Of a stretch of 50,680 nucleotides of DNA, positions 9,081 through 17,352 are shown piece after piece. The position numbers and the translations under genes are program-made. Position 1 is the stretch's first letter. Each line of letters begins with the position of its first letter. The DNA comes from a virus: positions 1-50,680 of the IMG/VR virus record IMGVR_UViG_3300044633_001173; one strand, given 5' to 3'. The notes beneath the pieces are model-generated. The model worked only from the letters and a program-made list of their open reading frames with translations, made no database searches and was not told the DNA's origin.

Positions 9081-10844
9081 TCACCTTCCTTTAGAAATCA
9101 TATTTAACATTTCTTCGATTACCGACGCCTCGTCAAAAGTATCGTCACCCATTACCGTTGATATAATTTTTTTCTTTCTGTTAAGGATGTCATATATTGC
9201 ACCTTCAATACTATTTTCAAATAGAGGGTAATACACTGATGTTGAATTTTTTTGTCCGATACGGTGTGACCTGTCTTCTGCTTGTGAATGTTCTGCAGGT
9301 ACAAAAGATAAATCATTCATGATTACAGCTTCCGCTGAGGTTAAAGTAATCCCAACACCCGCTGCTTTCAAGTTCCCAACAAATACTTTGATTTTATCGT
9401 TTGTTTGAAATTCATCGACCGCATTTTGTCTGTGAAACTTAGAACAACTACCATCTAAATAAACCGCAGATTTACCAAAGTGGTTATAGATTTGATTTAG
9501 TGTGTCGGTAAAGTTTGTGAATATAATAATCTTTTTACCTTGTTCTATAATGTTTTCCGCCAATTCAATTGTGTTATTAATTTTTTCCTGAGCAATGACT
9601 TTTCTTACTTTCATTAATTTTGAAAACTGAATTGTAAGTGAAGAAGACTCTTCAGGGTTTTGGTCATACCAATTAAAATACTCACCCATTAATTCTTCGT
9701 AATCTTTAGATTTGAGTCTTAAATAAACAGGTGTGATAATTTTTTCAGGTAAATCTAAAACGTCTTCTTTTAATCTTCTTAGTATGTGTGTTGAGGTTCT
9801 TTCTCTTAATTCATCAAGATTGGATGCTCCTGTAACATTCCACACCTTTCTTTTACCTACACTAAATTGAAATCCATTACAATATCTTTTAGCATAAGCC
9901 ATCCAATTCATAGCAACTGGACTATCAACAAGATTTAATAAATTGTAATAATTCATAGGTCGTGATGTCATAGGTGTTCCCGATAACAACCAAACTCTAT
10001 TTGATTTACTTGCGATGTCGTTAGCAATTTTTGTTCTTTGTGCTTGCGGATTAGAAATCATATGTGCTTCATCCATGATTACTAAATCGAAATTAATTTT
10101 CATAATTTCTGATTTATCTTTTTCTTTGGTGTCGTGGAAATTTTTTAATATGTCGTAGTTTACAATAACAAAATCATGTTCATCTGAAAATTTCTTACCT
10201 TCTGCAATATATACGGTTCTATCTGAATAATTTGCAATCTCTCTTTGCCAATTTATTTTTAATGATGCAGGACACACAATCAAAACTTTTTTAGCTCCCG
10301 TTTCTAAAGCTGCGATGATTGTTGATGTAGTTTTACCAAGACCCATATCATCGGCTAAAATAAACTTTTTATTTTTTACAAGTTTTTCAATTGCCTCTTT
10401 TTGGTGTTCCATAGGTGGTCTATGGGTGTATTTACCATAATCTATAGAAATATTTTTAACTTCATTATCTTTTAATAATGCCGATTTTGGCATCCAAAAG
10501 TCATGTAGAGTTTCTCCTGAAAATATTTTACCCCAAATATGATAAGCTTTATCTTTTTCAACCAACAACTTCTCGACATAAATTTCTGAAGGTTCTTTGG
10601 TATACATCTTATCTTCCATTAGTTTTTTACCAAAATAAGAGTCTAACTTGACCCATTTTTTTGCAACTTTTGGTTGTAATGTGTGATAATTATTGATGTA
10701 ATCCGCCTGAGGTCTTGTAGGGACAAAAGACTTACTATTTTGTTTTTTGTGTTTTAAATTAAGGATGTAATTATTTGACCCTTCATAATCGTCTAATATT
10801 AAAAGGGCTTTTGATTCGGGTGTTTTATGCACAAAATCTTCCAT
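9081..10844 (-). CDS. SNF2-family DNA helicase/translocase
   Basis: A 587-aa superfamily 2 ATPase of the SNF2 class, closest in build to the compact SMARCAL1/HepA-like type. Visible motifs, in order: Q-like HRPPMEHQKEAIEKL (141-155), Walker A DDMGLGKTTS (165-174), DEAH box (258-261), SGTP (288-291), the second RecA-like domain with IIFTNFTDTLNQ (439-450), VGNLKAAGVGITLT (489-502), and motif VI QAEDRSHRIGQ (521-531). Such enzymes translocate on duplex DNA, anneal or remodel branched DNA, or displace bound proteins, so a role in phage replication-recombination is likely. It is the first gene of the leftward unit. Its TGA overlaps the alternative GTG of the SOD fusion. No nuclease domain is fused. 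Confidence 0.93.
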   Translation of the reverse strand: MEDFVHKTPESKALLILDDYEGSNNYILNLKHKKQNSKSFVPTRPQADYINNYHTLQPKVAKKWVKLDSYFGKKLMEDKMYTKEPSEIYVEKLLVEKDKAYHIWGKIFSGETLHDFWMPKSALLKDNEVKNISIDYGKYTHRPPMEHQKEAIEKLVKNKKFILADDMGLGKTTSTIIAALETGAKKVLIVCPASLKINWQREIANYSDRTVYIAEGKKFSDEHDFVIVNYDILKNFHDTKEKDKSEIMKINFDLVIMDEAHMISNPQAQRTKIANDIASKSNRVWLLSGTPMTSRPMNYYNLLNLVDSPVAMNWMAYAKRYCNGFQFSVGKRKVWNVTGASNLDELRERTSTHILRRLKEDVLDLPEKIITPVYLRLKSKDYEELMGEYFNWYDQNPEESSSLTIQFSKLMKVRKVIAQEKINNTIELAENIIEQGKKIIIFTNFTDTLNQIYNHFGKSAVYLDGSCSKFHRQNAVDEFQTNDKIKVFVGNLKAAGVGITLTSAEAVIMNDLSFVPAEHSQAEDRSHRIGQKNSTSVYYPLFENSIEGAIYDILNRKKKIISTVMGDDTFDEASVIEEMLNMISKGR

Positions 10845-10888
10845 TATATATTAAAATATAATAAACAACCATAAAAAATCAATCAAAG

Positions 10889-10896
10889 TATTTATA
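10889..10896 (+). promoter_or_regulatory. TATTTATA element 3 nt before gp14-like start
   Basis: TATTTATA then GGT then ATG at 10900. No TTTG lies at the -33 distance. This spacing would put the transcription start at or inside the start codon. Confidence 0.6.
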
Positions 10897-10899
10897 GGT

Positions 10900-11415
10900 A
10901 TGGCAGATAATAGAGTTCCAATAACCAGACTTAATAAGTTTTTTTCTGAACAAGACTTTGACTTAGACCTTTCTATGGGTGAGGAATGGTTACTTGGGGA
11001 TATGAATTTTTCATTAGTCTTATATAGAGTTGATAGACAAAGAACCGATACTGACGATGTTTATGGTGAAGCCATTTCAGATACTATACAGTTTTTACCA
11101 CCTGTGGAATTTAAAGGTTATGTAAAAATTGACACACCAACAAATACCGATTTAGGGTCTTCAAAACTTTATCAATCCGAACCAGGTAATTTGACAGTGA
11201 GTGTTTATCAAAAAACACTTGTTGAATTAGGTATAGATATATCTTTGGGTGATTACATAGGTTATTATGAAACAGAAAATAGAGTAAGGTATTATAGTGT
11301 GGTTGACGATGGAAGGGTAGTTTCAGATTTAAAACATTCTTACGGCGGATATAAACCGTTTTACAGGACAATAAAAGCGGCACCTGTAACCGATAACGAA
11401 TTTAGAGGTATATAA
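10900..11415 (+). CDS. Probable neck / head-closure protein (gp14 position)
   Basis: A 171-aa protein, first of the rightward tail unit and 2 nt before the gp15-like gene. Its C-terminal half holds the clearest pattern: ELGIDISLGDYIGYYETENR, then VRYYSVVDDGRV and GGYKPFYRTI. This resembles the 'GD-x-I-x-F/Y ... F-x-I-x-x-V ... PFYQLG' order in the T4 gp14 neck family and similar connector proteins. gp14 and gp13 close the head and join it to the tail. T4 gp14 is longer (256 aa), so the match rests on this short stretch and on gene order (14, 15, 18). No enzyme motif is visible. Confidence 0.5.
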   Translation: MADNRVPITRLNKFFSEQDFDLDLSMGEEWLLGDMNFSLVLYRVDRQRTDTDDVYGEAISDTIQFLPPVEFKGYVKIDTPTNTDLGSSKLYQSEPGNLTVSVYQKTLVELGIDISLGDYIGYYETENRVRYYSVVDDGRVVSDLKHSYGGYKPFYRTIKAAPVTDNEFRGI

Positions 11416-11417
11416 AA

Positions 11418-12659
11418 ATGGCACTACCAAAGCAATTTATTAAAAAATTACCTTTAGTTCCTGAAAAAGTAGGAAAAGAAAGAAGGCAAGAACTTTTGGA
11501 TGAAATTACCGATAAAGGTACCTTTTTACCAAAAGGGGTTCTACACTCAGATTTAGATAGGGGGATGTTAGATTTTGTGAAAAATCAATTAGAACTATCC
11601 GTCGATGAAAAAAAAGTACCAACAATTGATAGAATTATTACTAATCAAAGTTGGATACAGTTTACCGAAACATGGGACTTCAAAGATTTAGATAGTAATA
11701 TTACATTACCATTTATTTCAACTGTTAGAATGCCTGAAGTAAAATACGGAACAAATAATGCAGGAAGAGCTAACATTCCTGAAAGGAGACAATTTTTTTA
11801 TTATAGTGTCCCAACTTGGGACGGTCAAAGAAAGGGTGCAGATGTATATAAAATACCTCAACCAATACCTGTAGACATCACATACAATGTGAGAATATTT
11901 TGTAATAGAATGAGAGAAGTTAATGATTTCAACAAAATAATGATGAGAACATTTACTTCTAAACAGGCATACACCCAAATAAAAGGTCACTTTATCCCTT
12001 TAAAATTAGAGGACGTTAGTGACGAGTCTGTAAAAGATTTAGAAAAAAGAAAATATTATGTTTCAACATATAAAATTGTAATGTTGGGACTTTTAATTGA
12101 TGAAGAAGAATTTGAAGTGACACCTGCAATTTCTAGACAATTAACTTTGTTTGAGTTTGACACAAGAAGAAAAACTAAAAAGGCTGTGATTGAACCGCCA
12201 AATCCAACTGATTTTACGTTAGATTTTTTATTTGTTGCAGGTAATACCTCGTTGACTGAAGTTTTTAGATATAATGCAGACATCAAAATTTTAAGAACCT
12301 CTAATGTTGAAAACTGTTATGACTTAACTTACAGTTCAACAACTAATAATACACTAAACTATACCAATTGTAATGGGACGAGTACTACTGTTTCTTTATC
12401 TCCTGGTAGTAATGGTAATGTATGTGCGTTAGGTGGGTCAACACCAACATTAACAAATACCACAGGAGGAACATTAAATTATGGTTCTTCATGTACACCA
12501 GGTTATTCTGTTTACATAACAAGAAATAACGTAACGTACTATTTGGGTGATGACATCGAGACGATTCAGGTAAATGACGGAGATACTTTAAACATACAAG
12601 TTAACAAAATAAATCTATCCAAATCTGCCACTCTTTATACAAACGTAACATTAGTGTAA
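11418..12659 (+). CDS. 15: Tail completion / sheath-stabilising protein (gp15-like) with Cys-rich C-terminal extension
   Basis: A 413-aa protein. Residues about 65-245 follow the T4 gp15 plan: a set of strands, then PQPIPVDITYNVRIFCNRMR, a helix with 'DFNKIMMRTF', a long loop, and STYKIVMLGLLIDEEEFE before the closing strand. gp15 forms the hexameric ring that caps the tail tube and sheath and docks the head. T4 gp15 is 272 aa. Here a further 150 aa follow, with a beta-rich module containing C300 (NCYDLTYS), TNCNGTS, NVCALGGS and GSSCTPGY. That module recalls short Cys-containing display modules on virion proteins, so the extension may be exposed on the particle. Gene order before the sheath supports the call. 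Confidence 0.65.
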   Translation: MALPKQFIKKLPLVPEKVGKERRQELLDEITDKGTFLPKGVLHSDLDRGMLDFVKNQLELSVDEKKVPTIDRIITNQSWIQFTETWDFKDLDSNITLPFISTVRMPEVKYGTNNAGRANIPERRQFFYYSVPTWDGQRKGADVYKIPQPIPVDITYNVRIFCNRMREVNDFNKIMMRTFTSKQAYTQIKGHFIPLKLEDVSDESVKDLEKRKYYVSTYKIVMLGLLIDEEEFEVTPAISRQLTLFEFDTRRKTKKAVIEPPNPTDFTLDFLFVAGNTSLTEVFRYNADIKILRTSNVENCYDLTYSSTTNNTLNYTNCNGTSTTVSLSPGSNGNVCALGGSTPTLTNTTGGTLNYGSSCTPGYSVYITRNNVTYYLGDDIETIQVNDGDTLNIQVNKINLSKSATLYTNVTLV

Positions 12660-12809
12660 TTATTCACCATAGATATCTTTTACCTCTTTGCAGTTTTCCA
12701 TTATTAAGTTTTCTAAAAACTTATATATTTTCAAACCCTTTTTGTCACAATACTTTTTTAGTGTTTCATGACTTTGTATGGATATCTTAATATTTTTAAT
12801 TTTTTTCAT
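12660..12809 (-). CDS. Small ribbon-helix-helix-like protein, antisense between gp15 and sheath
   Basis: A 49-aa leftward frame, ATG at 12809 to TAA at 12660, starting MKKIKNIKISIQSHETLKKY. One beta-strand of alternating residues (KNIKISI) followed by two amphipathic helices (HETLKKYCDKKG; IYKFLENLIMENC) is the ribbon-helix-helix (Arc/CopG) layout, so a DNA-binding regulator is plausible. Its stop overlaps the end of the gp15-like gene by one base. TATTTATT at 12821..12814, 4 nt before the ATG, supports expression. The family assignment is tentative because the protein is so short. Confidence 0.55.
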   Translation of the reverse strand: MKKIKNIKISIQSHETLKKYCDKKGLKIYKFLENLIMENCKEVKDIYGE

Positions 12810-12813
12810 TAAG

Positions 12814-12821
12814 AATAAATA
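12814..12821 (-). promoter_or_regulatory. TATTTATT element 4 nt before the 49-aa gene
   Basis: The minus strand reads TATTTATT, CTTA, ATG. This is the same close spacing as at 9073 and 10889. Confidence 0.45.
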
Positions 12822-12907
12822 TTTGTTTGGGTAGAAAAAAGGCAGAAAAAAAACATACTCTCTTTAAAATATTAGTTTAAGGGTCAGATTTTTACTTTTT
12901 GATGATG

Positions 12908-12915
12908 TATTTATA
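12908..12915 (+). promoter_or_regulatory. TATTTATA late-promoter-like element before tail sheath
   Basis: GTATTTATA at 12907-12915, 31 nt before the sheath ATG at 12947. The A-rich leader has no Shine-Dalgarno sequence. Confidence 0.6.
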
Positions 12916-12946
12916 GATAAAATAAATCATTTATTAATAACTAAAA

Positions 12947-15900
12947 ATGGCTTCATCAACAAAAGTATTTGTGTCTCCTGGTGTGTATACATCTGAAAGA
13001 GATTTAACATTTGTTGCACAAAGTGTGGGTGTAACAACTCTTGGTTTAGTTGGTGAGACCTTACAAGGTCCCGCTTTCGAACCAATTTTTATAACAAATT
13101 TTGATGAGTACCAAGTATATTTTGGTGGTACTTCTCCTGAGAAATTTGTTAACACACAGATTCCTAAATATGAAACATCATATATTGCAAAATCTTACTT
13201 ACAACAATCAAATCAGTTGTTTGTTACAAGAGTTTTAGGTTTGTCAGGGTATGATGCAGGACCTTCGTGGTCAATTACCACTATAGGTAATTTAAATCCT
13301 GCAACCTTATCAGCAACGACAAATACAGGTCCTCAGACAATTCAGTTTACAGGGACAACAGGTTCAAGTTCCAATATTACAATAACTTCAGTACCTGCTG
13401 GATTATCTTCTGATTTTTATAGTACCTATACACAATATGATGGTGGTACTTCTTCTTTGAATGCTGACTTCCAATCATATATTTCAACACAACTTGGGTA
13501 TTTTGTTAATGCATCACCTCTAACTGGTAAAACATCTCAGTTTTGGGGGTCTGTTAGTCAATCAACAGCAACCTCAACAACTGGCGTTACTTTGAATGGT
13601 TCAGGTTCGGTTACTGCATTCACCGAAACATTTGGAGTTCCTAATGTATTATTCCCATTAACTACTACTTCGTCTCCAACTAACGACCCTTGGTATTATG
13701 CATTATTTGACTATACCGCGGCTAATCCTGTAGGAACATACGCAGGATATGGATTTGGGGCATCTATGGCAACAATTACTACAACACCGACTTCAGGTGT
13801 GTTCTCAGGTACAGTATCCGTTTTTTACAGTAATTATGTAGCAACTGCAAATACCACTTGGGATAATTTAGTTATTACAACATTAAGATCGAGGGGTATA
13901 ACTAACTACTCTTCTTCACAAAACGGTCCATTATATCAAGTTACGGGTACTAGTGACGTTAATATGATATGTACTGGAGTTTATTCTGGAGTTACTAAAG
14001 ACCCATTTGCAACATTTGTTATATCCGGAATAACTAAAGACTCCGATACTTTCAGTTTTGAAACGTCGATGCTTACTTCGGATTCAGAATATATTTCTAA
14101 AGTATTCGGTAGAAGTAATTTTGGTAAAGATAGAACGGAAGTACCTTTATTTGTTGAGGAAGTTTATAGTAGTTTACTTTTAAATGGTTATAGACAAGGT
14201 TACGTTAGAGGATTAAATTGTAATTTAGTTGCTCTTGACAGTGCTAAATCATTAGATACGAACTCTATTGGATTTTATTTAGAACAATACCAAACTCCTG
14301 AAACACCATATGTAGTTTCAGAATTAAGAGGTAATAAAGTTTATAAATTATTTAAATTCAAGTTAATTTCTGATGGTAACGCAGCTAACCGATTAGTTAA
14401 AATTTCATTAGCTAACATGTCATTCAATAATAGAACATTTGATGTCTTTGTACGAGATTTTTACGATAACGACCAAAATGTGAGAGTAATTGAAAGTTTT
14501 ACAAACTGTTCATTAGACCCAACACAAAATAACTTTATCGCTAACAAAATTGGTACTGCGAATGGTGAGTATAACTTAAACTCTAAATATATAATGTTAG
14601 AAATGGGTGATGAGGCTCCTGAAGACGCACTACCTTGTGGTTTTGAAGGGTATACTATGAGACTCTATGAGGATGCTACACCACCGTTTATTGTTTATAA
14701 AACTAAATATTTAAAACCAGGTGATGTTATTTACAACCCACCATTTGGTTCTACATCAGGAGGAGATAATTCTGTTATTTCTAACGGTGAAAATCCAAGA
14801 AAGGCATACTTAGGTATCTCAAACATTACCGGTGTCGATTATGATTTCTTTGATTATAAAGGTAAACAGCAACCTGCAAACATACAGACTGATACGACAG
14901 GACCTGTTTGGAATTACCAAGTAAAAGGTTTCCACATGGATAGTGGGGCAACCATAGTAACTATAGCCGCGGGATACTCAACTTCGGGTCAGTCAGCATT
15001 TGAAGTAGGTGTTGGGTCTTTTAACTCGGAACCTACGGATGCAGATAATCCATACTACCGTTTGAATACTCGTAAATTTACTTTATACCCTGCAGGTGGA
15101 TTCGACGGATGGGATATTTACAGAGAATACAGAACAAATTCAGACACATTCGCATTAGGACAGACAGGTTATAAATACGGAGCTGCACCGTCAGCAACAT
15201 ACCCTACAGCTACAGGATGGGGAGCGTTCAAGCAAATTTCAGGTCCAAACCAAGAGACTTGGGCTAACACTGACTACTACGCTTACAAATGGGGTCAAAC
15301 TACATTCAACAATCCAGAAGCGGTTAATATCAACGTATTTACAACACCGGGTATTGATTATGTAAACAACTCTAATTTAGTTGAAGACGCTATTGATTTG
15401 ATAGAATCAGATAGAGCTGACTCAATTTATATTTGTACTACTCCTGATTTTAACATGTTCCTACCAACATGGAATGATGTAACTGAAGGACTTATTTATC
15501 CTCAAGAGGCTGTAGATAATTTAGAAGAGACAGGTATTGATTCAAATTACACCGCAACTTATTACCCATGGGTATTAACAAGAGACACAGTAAATAATAC
15601 ACAAATTTATTTACCACCAACCGCTGAGGTAGTAAGAAACTTAGCTTTAACTGATAACATTGCATTCCCTTGGTTCGCTTCTGCGGGTTACACAAGAGGT
15701 TTAGTTAATTCAATTAAAGCGAGAAGAAAATTAACTCAAGAGGATAGAGATACTTTATACAAAGGTAGAATTAATCCAATCGCTACGTTCTCTGATGTTG
15801 GTACTGTTATTTGGGGTAATAAAACGTTACAAATTAGAGAGTCTGCACTTGACAGAATCAACGTAAGAAGATTATTACTACAAGCGAGAAAATTAATTTC

Positions 15901-16162
15901 AGCGGTAGCAATCAGATTATTGTTTGAACAAAATGATGATAAAGTAAGACAAGACTTTTTAGATTCAGTTAACCCAATCTTAGACCAAATTAGAAGAGAC
16001 CGAGGTTTAATTGACTTTAGAGTAACTGTATCAAATACACCTGAAGATTTGGATTCTAACACTTTAACTGGTAAGATATTCTTGAAACCAACAAGAGCAT
16101 TAGAATACATTGACATCGAGTTTGTAATTACACCAACAGGAGCATCATTTGATGATGTATAA
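12947..16162 (+). CDS. 18: Tail sheath protein (T4 gp18-like)
   Basis: A 1071-aa contractile sheath subunit. The N-terminus (FVSPGVYTSERD, then VGVTTLGLVGETLQGPAFEP) is the classic sheath start. The C-terminus (YKGRINPIATFSDVGTVIWG, NVRRLLLQARKLI, GLIDFRVTVSN, ALEYIDIEFVITP) is the conserved sheath core that packs on the tube and links neighbours. T4 gp18 is 659 aa. The extra 400 aa lie in the N-terminal half (about residues 90-400, Thr/Ser/Gly-rich) and are probably a domain facing outwards from the tail. It has its own octamer promoter and a strong terminator after it, so it forms a single-gene unit, as expected for one of the most abundant virion proteins. Confidence 0.97.
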   Translation: MASSTKVFVSPGVYTSERDLTFVAQSVGVTTLGLVGETLQGPAFEPIFITNFDEYQVYFGGTSPEKFVNTQIPKYETSYIAKSYLQQSNQLFVTRVLGLSGYDAGPSWSITTIGNLNPATLSATTNTGPQTIQFTGTTGSSSNITITSVPAGLSSDFYSTYTQYDGGTSSLNADFQSYISTQLGYFVNASPLTGKTSQFWGSVSQSTATSTTGVTLNGSGSVTAFTETFGVPNVLFPLTTTSSPTNDPWYYALFDYTAANPVGTYAGYGFGASMATITTTPTSGVFSGTVSVFYSNYVATANTTWDNLVITTLRSRGITNYSSSQNGPLYQVTGTSDVNMICTGVYSGVTKDPFATFVISGITKDSDTFSFETSMLTSDSEYISKVFGRSNFGKDRTEVPLFVEEVYSSLLLNGYRQGYVRGLNCNLVALDSAKSLDTNSIGFYLEQYQTPETPYVVSELRGNKVYKLFKFKLISDGNAANRLVKISLANMSFNNRTFDVFVRDFYDNDQNVRVIESFTNCSLDPTQNNFIANKIGTANGEYNLNSKYIMLEMGDEAPEDALPCGFEGYTMRLYEDATPPFIVYKTKYLKPGDVIYNPPFGSTSGGDNSVISNGENPRKAYLGISNITGVDYDFFDYKGKQQPANIQTDTTGPVWNYQVKGFHMDSGATIVTIAAGYSTSGQSAFEVGVGSFNSEPTDADNPYYRLNTRKFTLYPAGGFDGWDIYREYRTNSDTFALGQTGYKYGAAPSATYPTATGWGAFKQISGPNQETWANTDYYAYKWGQTTFNNPEAVNINVFTTPGIDYVNNSNLVEDAIDLIESDRADSIYICTTPDFNMFLPTWNDVTEGLIYPQEAVDNLEETGIDSNYTATYYPWVLTRDTVNNTQIYLPPTAEVVRNLALTDNIAFPWFASAGYTRGLVNSIKARRKLTQEDRDTLYKGRINPIATFSDVGTVIWGNKTLQIRESALDRINVRRLLLQARKLISAVAIRLLFEQNDDKVRQDFLDSVNPILDQIRRDRGLIDFRVTVSNTPEDLDSNTLTGKIFLKPTRALEYIDIEFVITPTGASFDDV

Positions 16163-16175
16163 TACAAAATAAAAA

Positions 16176-16205
16176 AAGGGGGATAGAAATGTCCCCCTTA
16201 TTATA
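16176..16205 (+). terminator. Intrinsic terminator after tail sheath
   Basis: AAGGGGGA (16176-16183) pairs with TCCCCCTT (16192-16199) around an 8-nt loop, followed by TTATTATATTTAT. It lies 14 nt after the sheath stop. Confidence 0.85.
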
Positions 16206-16211
16206 TTTATA
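16204..16211 (+). promoter_or_regulatory. TATTTATA element before the 45-aa gene
   Basis: TATTTATA starts 4 nt after the sheath terminator stem and ends 11 nt before the ATG at 16223, so terminator and next promoter are fused head to tail. Confidence 0.55.
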
Positions 16212-16222
16212 TTAAAAAAACT

Positions 16223-16360
16223 ATGAAAATAGAAAAAAAAATTATCAAAGAAACTTTAGGAGATAAAAAACAAAATGTTGAAACTTTTTCTTCAAAAAAA
16301 CAAAATGTGATTATCACTGAGTCTCAATTAGAAACCTTACTTAAAAAATTAAGAAAATAA
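16223..16360 (+). CDS. Small Lys-rich protein, 45 aa, unknown
   Basis: ATG at 16223 to TAA at 16358-16360, starting MKIEKKIIKETLGDKKQN and ending in an amphipathic helix (SQLETLLKKLRK). It is highly basic. The stop overlaps the next ATG (TAATG), so the two are likely translationally coupled. An octamer promoter lies 11 nt upstream. No function can be assigned. Confidence 0.55.
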   Translation: MKIEKKIIKETLGDKKQNVETFSSKKQNVIITESQLETLLKKLRK

Positions 16361-17238
16361 TGGACATTAAAAAATATGTTTACAATTACTTAAAAAGAGT
16401 AGTTAATGAAGGTATTGATGATTCAGGTACACCTGACACTAAATATTATGCCTTTGATTGGGACGATAATATCGTTTTTATGTCAACCAAAATTATGGTA
16501 ATGACTGAAAATGAAGAAGAAGTAGGTATGTCTACTGAAGATTTTGCTGAACACAGACACCAAATAGGTAGTGAACCATTTAGTTATAAGGGTACTACTG
16601 TTGTTGGTTATGCAAAAGAACCATTTAGATTCTTTAAAGAAATGGGGGACAAAAGATTTGTCATCGACTCGATGTTAGCAAAACCAGGTCCGTCTTGGAA
16701 TGATTTTGTTGAATGTATAAACGGTGGTTCAGTTTTTGCAATTATAACTGCAAGGGGTCATAATCCATCAGCATTAAGAGAAGGTGTTTATAATTTTATT
16801 GTGAGTAACCATAATGGTATTAACAGTAGAACCCTAATAGAAAACCTTAAAAAATATAGAAACTTCTTTTCAGAGGAAGAAAATATAAATGAACAAATAG
16901 AGGTAAATTTTTCAGATAAAGAACTTATTGACGAATATTTGGACCTTTGTGTATATGAACCTGTAACTTTTGGACAAGGAAGTGCTGCGAACCCTGAGGA
17001 GTTAAAGATTGTTGCAATGAGAAAATTTATTGTTTATTGTCAAGATTTAGCGGCGGAGATTGGGAAAAAGGCTTATTTTAAGAATGATATAAATAACCAA
17101 GAGTTCACACCAAAAATAGGGTTTTCAGATGACGACCCAAGAAATATAGAGAAAATGAGGGATTTTTTAAGTCAAGAATATCCAGAAGGACCAGTAAGAA
17201 CATATTTAACTAAAGGAGGAGAAAAGAAAGAGTATTAA
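16360..17238 (+). CDS. HAD-superfamily phosphatase-like protein
   Basis: A 292-aa protein with the haloacid dehalogenase motifs: motif I AFDWDDN with nucleophile D33 and acid D35, motif II IITARG with T130, and motif IV GFSDDDPRNIEKM with D257-D259. A long cap-like insert lies between motifs II and IV. HAD enzymes transfer or remove phosphate through an aspartyl-phosphate. The substrate cannot be read; a nucleotide or polynucleotide end is a guess based on T4-type phages such as T4 itself, whose Pnkp has a HAD phosphatase. It overlaps the 45-aa gene by one base and lies between the sheath and tube genes, an odd place for an enzyme. Confidence 0.8.
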   Translation: MDIKKYVYNYLKRVVNEGIDDSGTPDTKYYAFDWDDNIVFMSTKIMVMTENEEEVGMSTEDFAEHRHQIGSEPFSYKGTTVVGYAKEPFRFFKEMGDKRFVIDSMLAKPGPSWNDFVECINGGSVFAIITARGHNPSALREGVYNFIVSNHNGINSRTLIENLKKYRNFFSEEENINEQIEVNFSDKELIDEYLDLCVYEPVTFGQGSAANPEELKIVAMRKFIVYCQDLAAEIGKKAYFKNDINNQEFTPKIGFSDDDPRNIEKMRDFLSQEYPEGPVRTYLTKGGEKKEY

Positions 17239-17310
17239 TTATTTTCTAGTTCTAGTTAAAGAATATTTCTAAATATAATTAAAGTAAATAGAAAAAATTG
17301 TTTCTGAATA

Positions 17311-17318
17311 TATTTATA
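17311..17318 (+). promoter_or_regulatory. TATTTATA late-promoter-like element before tail tube
   Basis: TATATTTATATA context, 34 nt before the tail-tube ATG at 17353. The 31-34 nt spacing is shared with the sheath gene. Confidence 0.55.
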
Positions 17319-17352
17319 TATAAAAATAAAAGAAAAAACAAAAATTTAGACA

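Noticed and set aside
9082-9084. GTG start for the SOD fusion
   Set aside because: Possible by overlap with the helicase stop (GTGA), but the ATG at 9069 directly follows a TATTTATA element; the change is only 5 residues.
15736-16167. Minus-strand 143-aa frame inside the tail sheath gene
   Set aside because: It lies wholly over the conserved C-terminal core of the sheath; no promoter element precedes it.
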